DNA of 64,000 bases from Streptomyces fodineus (GTDB lineage Bacteria > Actinomycetota > Actinomycetes > Streptomycetales > Streptomycetaceae), in NCBI RefSeq assembly GCF_001735805.1, contig NZ_CP017248.1, positions 1 through 64,000 on the forward strand, written 5' to 3'. Under the pieces are notes generated by a model, which was not told where the DNA came from, ran no database searches, and saw only the letters and a program-made list of their open reading frames with translations. Position 1 is the stretch's first letter. Every line of letters begins with the position of its first letter. This document shows positions 9,303 through 19,574 of the stretch, one piece after another. The position numbers and the translations under genes are program-made.

Positions 9303-10324
9303 CAGCGGCCCAGCCCGCCACCACGAGCACGTTCAGTCCGCTGACCACGTGGGACGGATGGCAGCAGTTCGTCGACACACCCCACGCGCCGGCGCGGGAG
9401 GCCGGCGACCAGGAGTGGACGCTGGAGCAGCGGGAGGACTACCACGCACGGTTCGTGGTGCTGAAAACTCCCGCGATGGACACCATCTCCACCGCGGTAC
9501 GCCGCCTGCTGCTGCTCAACCGCGGCCAGCAGGGCGGAGCCAGGCGCGGCCTGATCATCTCCGGGCCGGCCACCACCGGGAAGACGACCGCGATGCAGCA
9601 GCTCGGGCGCACCGTCGAACTCGCCGACCGGCGCCGCCACCCCAACCAGGACGGGCGTCTGCCGGTGCTGTTCATCACCGTGCCGCCGTCCTCCACCCCG
9701 AAGATGCTCATCAGCGAGTTCGCCCGCTTCCTCGGCCTGCCGATGCTGGAGCGGATGAACCAGATCCAGATCACCAACGCCGTGTGCGAGCTGCTGTGCG
9801 AGCTGGGCACCCAGCTGGTCCTGGTCGACGACGTACACCTGATGGACACCCGCAGCCGGGCCGGCGCCGAGACCTCCGACCAGCTGAAATACCTCGGCGA
9901 GCGGATTCCCGCGACCTTCGTCTACTCCGGCATCGACGTCGAAGCCTCACCCCTGCTGACCGGCGTGCGCGGCTCCCAGCTCGCCGGCCGCTTCAAAATC
10001 GTGCGCAACCAGCCCCTGCGCTACGGCAGCACCGCGGACCAGCAGATCTGGCACGACCTGGTGCGCAGCATGGACAGCGCCCTGCGGCTACGCCGCCACC
10101 GGCCCGGCGCGCTGGTCACGCACGCCGCCTACCTGCACGCCCGCACCGGCGGCCGCATGGGCAGCCTCTCCCACCTCGTCCGCGAAGCCGCCCTGGTCTC
10201 CCTGCTGGACGGCACCGAGAAGATCACCAAGAAACTGCTCGAACAGATCGAGCTCGACAGCGCCGCCGAACAACGGGCCCGGGCACCACACCGCCGCCGG
10301 ACGCCCTCACAACGCCAGCCCTGA
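9296..10324 (+). CDS. tnsC: TnsC-like AAA+ ATPase of the Tn7-like module
   Basis: A 342-residue AAA+ ATPase that in Tn7-type systems bridges the target selector (TniQ) and the transposase. Walker A is GPATTGKT at residues 90-97 and Walker B is LVLVDDVH at about 174-181. Downstream are sensor-like sequence (FVYSGIDV) and a basic C-terminus (RARAPHRRRTPSQRQP). The size and the ATP-binding-protein-after-transposase order match TnsC/TniB. The ATG lies inside the end of tnsB (ATGGTGA overlap), so the genes are co-translated. A 98-base gap separates it from the second tniQ. Confidence 0.9.
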   Translation: MVTAAQPATTSTFSPLTTWDGWQQFVDTPHAPAREAGDQEWTLEQREDYHARFVVLKTPAMDTISTAVRRLLLLNRGQQGGARRGLIISGPATTGKTTAMQQLGRTVELADRRRHPNQDGRLPVLFITVPPSSTPKMLISEFARFLGLPMLERMNQIQITNAVCELLCELGTQLVLVDDVHLMDTRSRAGAETSDQLKYLGERIPATFVYSGIDVEASPLLTGVRGSQLAGRFKIVRNQPLRYGSTADQQIWHDLVRSMDSALRLRRHRPGALVTHAAYLHARTGGRMGSLSHLVREAALVSLLDGTEKITKKLLEQIELDSAAEQRARAPHRRRTPSQRQP

Positions 10325-10422
10325 CCGGCGGCGTCTGCCTCAACCGTCCGTCCCAATCCCCTATTTGGCCACGGTTCGGATGCCGGTACATCCGAACCCT
10401 CCAGGAACGACCTCTGCTCCCG

Positions 10423-13400
10423 ATGCACGACTTTCTTCCACCACAGCCGCAGCCGCCGCGTACGGCTGCGGCACGTCCGGGGCCGGTACGGCTCGCGCCG
10501 CTGCAGGGCGAGACGAACCTGTCGTACCTGGACCGGCTGGCCGACCGCTACCGGCTCGGCGTCAGAGACCTCGTCCCCTCGCTGCTCCAGGTCGGCGGAG
10601 GCCTGTTCAAGGGCTACCGCACGGACGGCGAGGTGTACCTCAACGCCGAAGCCCGCGCCCGCATCTCCGTGTTCAGCCGCGTGCCCGAAAAGATCCTTCA
10701 GCGGGCCCTGCCCGCCTGGACCGCCCAGGAACCCCTCTCACCGGACGGGGCGGGTGCAGCCGGGCGGTTCCGCTTCGGGGCCGTGGTGCCGGCCGCGGGA
10801 GAAGGCTGCCGGCTATGCACGGCCGCACGCACCGGACGGGCCAAGCCCGCCCGGATATACCTGAAACCGCACACCCGCATCTGCCCACGCCACCGGCGCT
10901 GGATGCTCGGCACCCACTGGATCGACGGCGCACCGGCCGACACCGAGCAGATCGACCTGACAGGACTGCCGGAGATGGTCACGGCGCACCGGCGGCACCT
11001 GGACCTGCTGCGCCACCGGCCGGACGCCGCCCGCGCGTTCGAGATCGCGCACGCCGTGATCGTCTCCTGGTGGGCGCAGCAATGGCCCGAGGAGGAGCAG
11101 TGGCCGCACCGGGCACGCCACACCGCGCCGCCCGGGGCTGATCCTGGCTGGTGGCGGCTGCTGGTGCGGGACGCGGTCACCTACCCGGAGGCGGTCGCCC
11201 TCACCTCGGTCCTCACCGGCGAACGTACCCGGCAGCGGCTGCTCGACGACACCGGCGGACATCTGCCTCACACGCTCGCTCACGTGCCTGGTCTGGTCGG
11301 CGAACTGGCGCGGGTCACGGAGCGGCCGTGGCTTGTTGAGCGGATCGCCTCGACCTCGGCTGGTCCTTTGCTGCTCTGGGCGCAGCACTGCGTACGGGCC
11401 GCCGCGGATGCAGCCGTCGCCGACCCGCTGTGGACGCTGCACATGGCGCACCGGCCCCGCCCCATCGCCCGCGAACTCACCGCCTACCGCGACGCCGCAC
11501 AGCAGCCGGAGAAGGCTGCGGGCGGTAAACGGCTTCACCTGGGGCTCCGGCACAGGTCGGATCAGGCGTTCACCACCGGGCTGGCGCACGCCCGCGCCTA
11601 CGCCGCCGTCCACGGCCACCTCGCCGCCCCGATCCACAGCCGCTTCAACGGCTTCGCCCTGGGCCGGTGGCTGTCGAACCACCGGAAATTCCCCGCGATG
11701 CCACCCGAACACGTCGCGGAACTCGAGACGCTGGATCCGTGGTGGCGGCCGCCGTGGAGGGTGATGTGGCAGCGCTTCTACTACCAAGCCCGCGACCACG
11801 TCCGCGCCCGCGGAGCCTTGCGGCCCGAACACGGCTTCCCCACCACCGGCTTCGGCCTGGGCGAATGGCTCTACAACCAATGTGCCGGCTACGACACCCT
11901 GCACCCTGGCCAGCAGCGCCTCCTGGCCGACATCGGCCTCACCCCCGAGGCCGTACAGACAGCACGGCCCCGCCGCAAGCACATGGCCACCCACTTCCAA
12001 AGTGTCCTCGCCCGCGCCCGCGCCTACGCCGACACCCACGGCACACTGGTGACCGCGACCACCGACACCGTCCAGGACGGACTGAAGCTGGGACAGTGGC
12101 TGTCCAACCAGCGCAGCAAAGACCGCGCCTACCAACTGCGCCACGGCACCCCCTCACCCCGCGCGCTGGCCCTGTCGGCGATCGACCCCTGGTGGAACCC
12201 GCCCTGGACCCTGGAATGGCAACGCTCCTGGCACCAGGCACACACCCATGTCCAAGCCGGCCACGTCCTGGACACCGCGGCCGGATTCCCCAGCACCACC
12301 AGCGCGCTCGCCGCGTGGCTGACCACCCAGTGCGCCCAGTACGACACACTCCAGCCCGGCCAACACGACCTGCTCGCCCGCATCGGAATCACCGAGGACC
12401 GAGCCCGCGGCGCCGCCGCCCGGCCCGCTGAAAACGAGGCCGACTTCGCCACCGCCCTGGGCTACGCACGCTCCTACCACGCGACACACGGCACCCTCGC
12501 CGCCGCAACCGACACCGTCCACGACGGCTTCCAGCTCGGACGATGGCTGCGCCGACAGCGCCAGCACACCCGCGACCACGCCCACCGCGGCACACCACCA
12601 TCCGCCCAGACCAAAGCCCTGACCGCAGTCGATCCCTGGTGGTGCCCGCCCTGGACCCTCGCGTGGCAGCGCTCCTGGCAGCACATCCACGACCAGACCA
12701 AGGCCGGCCACCACCTCGACGCCGACCACCACTTCCGCAGCTTCGCCCCCGCCCAGCGCACCTGGCTACGCCTGCAGCGCACGCACTACGACGGCCTCCA
12801 CCCCGACCAGCAACGCCTCCTGGCCGACATCGGCCTCACCCACGAAACCGCCCGCACCCGGCCCATCAACCCCTACGCCGAAACCGCCCTCGCCCACGCC
12901 CGCGCCTACGCCGCCCTCCACCGCACCCTGGCCGTGACCTACTCCACCGTCCACGACGGCTTCCCCCTCGGACGCTGGCTCAACGACCAACGCCAACAGG
13001 CCCGACGCGAGACCACCCCCAACGCCCGCCACCAGGCCCTCACCACGATCGACCCGTGGTGGAACCCACCCTGGGACCTCGCCTGGCAACGCGCCTACAC
13101 CCGCGCCCGCACCACACAAGACCGACCTGGCGGACCACCATTCGACGTACGCACCTGGACCAGAGCACAACACGCCGCCTGGCCCCACCTACGCCCCCAA
13201 CAGCAACAACTCCTGACCGACCTGAACATCACCCCCGAAACCGCCGCCCGCCGCCCAACCAGCCGCGTCTACCCCACAAGCCCCGGACTCGCCCACGCAC
13301 GCACCTACGCCGCCCTGAACGGCCACCTCTCCCCAGCGCCGACACCCACCACGACGGCTTCCCCCTCGGCCGCTGGCTCGTACAAACACGCCGCGCAGCC

Positions 13401-13685
13401 CGACGAGGCCACCTGGCCCCCACCACCACCCACACCCTCGACACCATCGACCCCTGGTGGAACCCACCCTGGCCCAGCCTCTGGCAACGCACCTACCAAA
13501 AAGCCCAGTTGAACCATCACACCGGCCAGGGCCCCTCCCCCACCCTCCAGCGATGGACCGACAGACAACGCACCCGCTGGAACACCCTCCACCCCCAGCA
13601 ACAACACCTCCTCACCACCATCGGCATCACCCCGGACTTCACCAGCGCCACCTACCCCGCACCCGACAACCGGCGGAACGCATAG
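10423..13685 (+). CDS. tniQ: TniQ fused to five helicase-associated repeat units
   Basis: From ATG 10423 the first ~350 residues form a TniQ domain: a SYLDRLADRYRLGVRDL block, then the zinc-binding segment GCRLCTAARTG followed by ICPRHRRWMLG. From about 11568 the protein becomes a tandem array of five ~130-140-residue units, each with two helicase-associated (HA) type motifs: an A-Y-A-x-x-H-G-x-L...DGF-x-LG-x-WL half and an IDPWWNPPWxLxWQR half closing on LLAxIGIT. HA domains are known from actinobacterial helicases and presumably bind DNA. A frame break near 13331-13335 (one C missing in CCCC) separates most of unit five; restored, the protein ends at 13685 with about 1,087 residues. Unrestored, it stops at 13512. 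It probably acts as a target selector with TnsC. Confidence 0.85.
11568..13655 (+). repeat. Five in-frame HA repeat units within the second tniQ
   Basis: Approximate unit limits are 11568-11960, 11995-12410, 12435-12850, 12880-13255 and 13280-13655. Each encodes the same order of motifs: DGFxLGxWL, a short GTPS-type linker, DPWWNPPWxLxWQR, a variable stretch, then an LLAxIGIT-like end. Units two to five are closest to one another, for instance VHDGFPLGRWL recurs in units four and five. The pattern points to expansion by in-frame duplication. Confidence 0.85.
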
Positions 13686-13743
13686 CGGTGATCGCCGGAC
13701 CGGTAATAGCCTTTTTCTTCAGCTTTCGGCAGGAGCGCTACGC

Positions 13744-15971
13744 ATGAGCGGTGCAGTCCCGGCAGGCAATACGTCCGAAGACAAGGACCTGGAGAAGGTC
13801 CTCGCCGCGTGCCACGACAGGCTGCCTCCTCCCGCCCAGTGGTCAGCCTTCGCCGGCTACCCCGAAAGCCTCGCACTCTCAGTGATCGATGCCATCTGGT
13901 CGGTCGGCACCCGCTACGCCATCACCACAGGCGTGATCAACCGCTACATCGCGCAGCGCAGACTGAGGGGCGGCGATGCCACCGGTGACGACCTGACAGA
14001 CCTGCTCACCTTCTACAACCAGCTCGGTGGCATCGACGCCTTCATCCACCACATCGGCACCAGAAACCGCGTCTCCACCCAGCCAGGCGCCACCCTGAAA
14101 GGCGCAGCCGTCCAAGAGGCCGCAACAGCCCTGTTGGGCCTCGGCATCAACACAGCCGCGCAGTTCCGGACCGCCGAGACCACCGACCTTGGAGATCAGG
14201 CCCGAGCTGCGTGGACCGCGGTACCGGGCCAGGGCTCGGGCGTCTCCTGGCGCTATCTGCGCATGTTGCTCGGACTGCCGGACGTCAAACCGGACCGCAT
14301 GGTGATCCGGTTCATCACCTCCGCCTTGGGCATCTCCGAGCACTCGCTCGAGCGCGAACGTGCCGTCCAGCTCGTCTGCGCCGCAGCCGAGCGCCTCGGT
14401 ATAGAACCGCCGGCCCTCGACCACGCCATCTGGACCTGGCAGACGACAGGCCACCGCGCGCACGACAGCATCAGCCAAGCGGAACACCTCAAGGCTCTTG
14501 CGCACACGTTCATCGGGGCAGCGTTCCCGATCCTGGCCCAGCAGCGCGTTATCCCAGCCTCCGTCTTCCAGCCCTTCATCCACGTCGGCCGCGACTACGC
14601 AGGCCCGGACATCATGCACCAACCCGAGTTCCAGGAGCTGGAGTCGGCCCTGGAGCAGGCGTATCCCGGGCGGTTCGCGGAGCCGTTGAAAAGACGCCAC
14701 GCCGAGTTCGCAAAGCACTACGTCTTCAGCTTCCTCGAGGCTGCCATCGCGCGGTGCGCGCTCGGCGACGGCGTGTTCGAAGCCGACAGCCCCGCCGTGG
14801 CCAGATCCGCCGACGAACTGATCGACGTCCTCAACAGCGACGAGTACACCCTGCAGTGCTGCCGCGCCGTCACCCACATCACCACCACGGGGGAAGAACC
14901 CGTTCAGATCGGCGAGGTCACCATCTACCGGGAGACCGACACTCCCGATCTCGTCGAGCGAGCGCAGCAGCTGATCCCGGCCATTCCGACCGCATTCGGC
15001 GGAGATCTTCCCTTCATTTACGCGCCGCCCCACGCACTCCTCGTCTCCACTGCCGCAGTGCCGCAGGGCGACGACCCATACGCTGCCGGACGCCGGGCAT
15101 CCTCGACGATCAACCGTTTCCTGCTGCTCGCTCGGCTGCTGCACGCGGGTCGCATCAATCCGGTTGGGAGATCACCGGCGCCTCCACCCTCGTGGCCGAA
15201 ATCCGCCCGCAGCCACGGACGTTCAACCCCGTGCAACTGGGCTCCCTCCTTGAGCGCGTCGTGCGACTCTCCACCGACGACGCGCCGGCCTTCGCCGCGC
15301 TCAGCGACTTCATCGACGCAGCGGTCATCAAACGCGACGGCATGGCGGCAACGTCCTTCGACACGGCCCTGTACCGGTACAACCGCGCGCACGAAGAAGG
15401 CGACAACTTCGAACGCATCGTCGACCTCGCCACCGCCCTTGAGGCTGTCCTGACCGGAGACGACAAAGGCGAAGGCCTCTCACTGCGGCTCAAGAACCGG
15501 GCCGCTGCACTGCTGGCCACCCCAACGGACACCGGGACATCAATCTTCAGCGACATCACCAAGCTCTACGAACTGCGCTCCCGCCTGGTCCACGGCGGCA
15601 GCATCCCGCAAAAAGACCTCGTCAAGATCATCATGTCTGTCTCCACCGTCCCCGACGGTGCCATGTTCGGCGTCGCCCTCGCCTTCGCGGTCGATCGCAC
15701 GCGCGACCTCGTACGCCGCTCATTCCTCGCCCGACTCTGCCTGGGCTCCGGCACCGAACCCCTGTGGCCCTTCGGCAAGAGCACACCAGTAGACGCAGCA
15801 CTGGCCGACGACACCACACGCGCACAATGGCGAGCCCACTGGAGAGACCAGCTCGCAGGCCTCGGCGCCGCCTCAGCCGCCAATCCGGCCCGCCCCGGAA
15901 CCGACCCGATCACCCGCCGCAGCAACACCCAAACACAGCCCCGCCACTCCACAGAACCACGCCCCAAGTAG
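13744..15971 (+). CDS. Glycosylase-like plus HEPN-like fusion protein (one frame break)
   Basis: Two frames joined by one missing base near 15160 (the frame resumes at GWEITGASTLVAEIRP) give about 742 residues. The N-terminal ~260 residues have helix-hairpin-helix glycosylase-like features (ALSVIDAIWSVGTRY, KGAAVQEAATALLGLGI, VPGQGSGVSWRYLRMLLG, KPDRMVIRF). The C-terminal half ends in a HEPN/Apea-like region: a run of amphipathic helices, then LYELRSRLVHGGS, which carries the R-x3-5-H arrangement of HEPN nucleases near 15575. It starts 58 bases after the second tniQ on the same strand, the position where Tn7-like elements often carry defence cargo. A defence role is inference; the fused architecture is what is seen. 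Confidence 0.7.
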
Positions 15972-16178
15972 CGGCCCACTGCAACAGCACCACGCTCAGC
16001 CAACCTGAACACCCACAACACACCCGCAGGTCAAGCAGCCACCGCTCCGTTCACACCAGCCCCCCGAAGCGCCCACACCCCGCGAAGACCACTCAGAAGA
16101 ACTGCGAAATCCCAGCCCACAAACCCCAGAACAGCGCAGAAAAAGTGGGCGACGACAGCGCCTCTCCTGGGTGCGGGT
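15972..16178. other. Intergenic stretch; possible right boundary of the module
   Basis: No gene is supported here. It joins the HEPN-like gene to the headless MFS fragment, so one end of the Tn7-like element or a deletion junction should lie in or near it. I could not find a convincing repeated TnsB-site pattern or a TGT-type terminus by eye. Confidence 0.25.
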
Positions 16179-16970
16179 GTGCTGTCCGCATTCGGCCTGA
16201 GTCTGTTGGTGGTAGGCGATGCGGCAACCTTCGCTCTCGCAGCCCTGCTCATTGCACTGATCCGGCAGCGGGAGGATCGCCCGCAGTCGGCGCAGCAAGA
16301 GGAAACTGGCGCCCAGATCGCCGCCGGCTTCCGTTACATTGCGCGGACTCCCGCCTTGCGCCAGTTCACCGTCGCTGCGTTGCTCGCCGTTGTTGCCTTC
16401 GGATTCTGCGAGTCGGTCCTCTTCGCCGTCGTCGACGCAGGACTGCACCGTCCGCCGACCTTCCTCGGCGTCCTCGGCTCATTGCAGGGTACAGGAGCGA
16501 TAGCGGCTGGGGTGGCCGCCGCAGTGTCCATGCGACGTGCAGGGGAAGGACGGACCGTGATGCTCGGCCTGACCTGCGCTGCCGCAGGCTTCTTCCTCAG
16601 TGCAGCCCCATCTCTCCTGGCGGTCGCGCCGGGCGCGGTGCTCATCGGTGCCAGCCTGCCTTTGATCGTTGCGGGCGTCATGACCCTTTTCCAGCGGCGC
16701 ACGCCCGCCTCTCTGATGGGCCGGACCGATGCCGCGTTGAACGTGCTGATAGGAGTACCGCAGACTGTGGCCATCGCCGCCGGAGCCGCTTTGATCGCGC
16801 TGGTGGACTACCGCGTCATCCTCGCGGTGATGGGGGCCCTGATGGCCGCCTCGGCGCTCTACCTGGCCACCCGCACCACTCACCAGCCGATCGAGACAGT
16901 AGCCACCGCGCGGCTGGCGCAAGAGCCCGGCGAAGAGACACCGACAACAGCACCGCCGCACCGCGGATGA
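16179..16970 (+). pseudogene. C-terminal half of an MFS transporter
   Basis: The frame encodes about 260 residues starting in the middle of a transporter: LVVGDAATFALAALLIALI, the usual pre-loop helix of a DHA1-type MFS protein, a cytoplasmic loop (REDRPQSAQQEETGAQIAAG), then five to six further membrane segments and a hydrophilic tail. The first half, with the start and substrate-gate motifs, is absent. The ATG at 16179 has no clear ribosome site. It was probably truncated by rearrangement at its 5' side. Confidence 0.7.
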
Positions 16971-17020
16971 CACCAAGGTCCGAGAGCATGGCTGCGGGCG
17001 ATGGCGGTTAGGGTCCGCAG

Positions 17021-18484
17021 GTGTTGAGCAAACCCGGGTGGACGGTGCACTTCGTGAGCCGCGACTTGCCCCCGCCCATGACTTTGCGTTCTTTCCTGGA
17101 CGTACGGCCCGGCGACCTGGCGTCGTGGCTAGATGAGGCAGGTCTGCCAGACGGCCTGCCGTTTCTGCTCTCGCCGCGGTTCGAGTACGACGTCGCGCTC
17201 AACTCGTACTTCCTTCAGGCGAACCTGACGGCACCGTGGAACAGCAACGCCAACCGGGCCCGGGCCCGGTTCTTCACATTCCTGCAAACCGCGCGCGGTG
17301 GGAAGTCGTGGCGGGCTGCCACCAAGGCGGATCATCTGGCGTTCCATCGGTGGCGCCGCCGGGATGAGGCCGGGCCGCACGTCGAGGGCAGCACCTGGAA
17401 TCACGAGGTGTCGCTGGTCAATCAGTTCTACGAGTGGGCCGTCCGGCAGGGGCACGTCGAGGCGGTTCCCATCCCGCACCGCGCCCGCCGCCCCGCACCG
17501 GCGGAATCGGTCGTCCGGGCCTTCGACTCGTCCACAGTCCCGGCGACCTATGCGCATGACGAGAACGGCGAAAGCATCGAGTGGATGCCGCCGGCGACCT
17601 ACCGGCTCTGGCGGGACGTGGGACTTCGAGGCCACGGCCCGGACGGACTGCCCTCGGACCGGTTCCGCGGCCGGTGGGCGGCCCGCAACGCGACGTTCAG
17701 CGACCTCATGGTCCGCACGGGGCTACGGCTGACCGAGCAGGCCAGCGTCACCGTCTTCGAGATCCCCACCAGCACTGCCCTGGGCGGATACCAGCGGTTC
17801 TGGCTGCCCGGGGTGATCGCGAAGAACTTCTCCGCCCGGTGGGTCTATGTCCCGCACGGCAGCGTCCAGGAGGTGATCGCCTACGTCGAGTGGGACCGGG
17901 CCGAGGTGGTCGAACAGGCCCGGGCAGCGGGCCGCTACCAGCGCATCCGCCGACCCCTGGTCATCGCCGACCCGTCCCGCCCGCACGTGGTGCACCGGCT
18001 CAGCGCCGGCGGTGTTCACCGGATGCGGCTGCAAGACCTTCAGCCGGTCGAGCGGCGGCGGCTTCTGCGGGAAACCGATGACGGCCTGGAACCTGCGATG
18101 CTCTGGCTGAACGAGAACGGGCTGCCGATGTCGGTATCCGGCTGGCAGGCGATGTTCTCCACCGCCAACGACCGCTGCCACAAGGTCAACGTGCTGGTCG
18201 AAGCACACGCCCACCTCCTGCGCCACACGTTCGCGGTGGTCACCCTCGAACAGCTCCGGCGGGCCCACATCGCTCAGCTCGCCGAACTCAACCCCCAGCA
18301 GCGCGGGCACTACACCCGGATCTTCGGCGACCCGCTGGACTGGGTCCGCCGCCGTCCGCTTCGCCCCCGGCGCCCGCACCGCCTGGCACTGCCGCGGGCT
18401 GGCCAGACCCTCTACATCGTCGAGGGCATCGCCCTGGTCCAGTCCCGTGGGGGGAGACCCTCGAAGCCCACCCCGGGGACGTGA
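17021..18484 (+). pseudogene. Tyrosine integrase lacking its C-terminal catalytic end
   Basis: A site-specific recombinase of the long Streptomyces type: an N-terminal SAM-like/core-binding region (NANRARARFFTFLQTARG, NHEVSLVNQFYEWAVRQG) and a catalytic domain with the first arginine in VRTGLRLTEQ and the H-x-x-R box in HLLRHTFAVV. In relatives, the GDPLDWVRRR segment is followed by L-G-H and the catalytic tyrosine. Here the sequence after about 18355 switches to cupin sequence, so the nucleophile is missing. The open frame continues into the cupin remnant to 18484. The start is GTG 17021. Confidence 0.8.
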
Positions 18485-18640
18485 TCTGGACCCCGCCGGG
18501 CGAGGAGCACTGGCACGGCGCCGCCCCCGACCACTTCATGACCCACATCGCCCTGTGGGAGACGACGACGTCGACTTGCTGGAACACGTCACCGACCGCG
18601 AGTACGGCGGCCCCCCGCCACAGCACCCGCGCCTGACCGG
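18356..18640 (+). pseudogene. Cupin-domain protein fragment with frame breaks
   Basis: Fused directly to the integrase remnant are pieces of a small cupin of the mandelonitrile-lyase-like/carboxymuconolactone-associated type: FAPGARTAWH, GQTLYIVEGIALVQSRGG, ETLEAHPGDVIWTPPGEEHW, HGAAPDHFMTHIALWE, LLEHVTDREYGG. They lie in successive frames, each step equal to one missing base. The metal-ligand histidines in GEEHWHG are visible. The N-terminal ~40 residues are missing, replaced by the integrase. Confidence 0.65.
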
Positions 18641-18868
18641 CCAGGCCCCGAGCACGTGGCCGGCCGCCTGCCGGGCGGCCGACACGCCAGTCAGGGCTGA
18701 CCAAGCGGGGCCCGGATGCACCTCGGCCACACGAGTGACACACTGAAGCCACGGAGCAGGCGGTTTGTGGCGGAGGATTCCGGGCTGCCCCCTACGCGCC
18801 CGACCTGTCCTCTCTGCGTTGCATCCCAGCGGCGATCGATCCGTTCGCTGACCAGTCGGGAACTATCC

Positions 18869-19516
18869 ATGGCCTCTGAAGCACAGTACTCCCCGGATGA
18901 GACCGCTCTTCTGGTCGTCGACCCGTACAACGACTTCCTATCCGAAGGCGGCAAACTCTGGCCCAGAGGGAAGGAAGTGGCGGAAGGCATCGGCCTGCTC
19001 GACCACATGCGGACCATGCTCGCCACCGCCCGCAGTCGCGGCTTCCGGGTCTTCATCGTGCCCCATCACCAGACGACACCGAGCGACTACCTCACGTGGG
19101 ACCACCTGTCGGCAACTCAGCAGCACATCGTGAGCCAGCAGATCTTTGCCGAGGGCAGCTGGGGGGCCGAATGGCACCCCGACTTCCAGCCCCGCGAAGA
19201 CGAGCTCGTCATGCGCCAGCACTGGGCCTCGAGCGGTTTCGCGAACACCGACCTCGACTTCATGCTCAAGCAGCACCACGTCCGGACGATCGTGCTCATC
19301 GGCATGCGGGCCAACACCTGCGTGGACACCACTGCCCGCTTCGGCCAGGAGCTCGGTTACCACGTGACCCTCATCCGCGACGCCATCGGCTCCTACAGCT
19401 GGGAGGAGATGACAGCGACATTCGAGCTCAACGCGCCTCTGTACGCCCACGCCATCCTCACCACCGACGAGTTCGTCGACGCCGTGAGCCGGAGCGTGCC
19501 GGGGACGCGGAGGTGA
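18869..19516 (+). CDS. Isochorismatase-family cysteine hydrolase
   Basis: A 215-residue protein of the isochorismatase-like hydrolase fold. The catalytic aspartate lies in LLVVDPYNDFL near the N-terminus and the nucleophile cysteine in GMRANTCVDTTARFGQEL. SSGFANTDLDFMLKQHHV is the usual central block. Length is normal. The ATG at 18869 begins the conserved part; an in-frame upstream start at 18716 would add an atypical extension. Substrate cannot be inferred; relatives act on isochorismate, nicotinamide or small amides. It is codirectional with the SDR gene 58 bases downstream, so the two may be cotranscribed. Confidence 0.88.
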   Translation: MASEAQYSPDETALLVVDPYNDFLSEGGKLWPRGKEVAEGIGLLDHMRTMLATARSRGFRVFIVPHHQTTPSDYLTWDHLSATQQHIVSQQIFAEGSWGAEWHPDFQPREDELVMRQHWASSGFANTDLDFMLKQHHVRTIVLIGMRANTCVDTTARFGQELGYHVTLIRDAIGSYSWEEMTATFELNAPLYAHAILTTDEFVDAVSRSVPGTRR

Positions 19517-19574
19517 TCATGCCCGGCGAGCGGACGGCCGTCAGGGAACCGTGTCCGGACGGCGGTGAACTCCT

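Noticed and set aside
9058..10422. A long plus-strand frame opening inside tnsB and running through tnsC into the second tniQ
   Set aside because: Before 10423 it is out of frame with two well-supported genes; only the part from ATG 10423 has family sequence.
10813..12144. 443-codon minus-strand frame opposite the second tniQ
   Set aside because: Shadow frame from high-GC codons; no ribosome site or family features, and the opposite strand has clear TniQ/HA motifs.
13879..15144. 421-codon minus-strand frame opposite the HEPN-fusion gene
   Set aside because: Its composition mirrors the plus-strand gene and shows no domain.
16980..17020. tRNA or attachment site next to the integrase
   Set aside because: No tRNA-like cloverleaf was seen near the integrase or elsewhere in the window.
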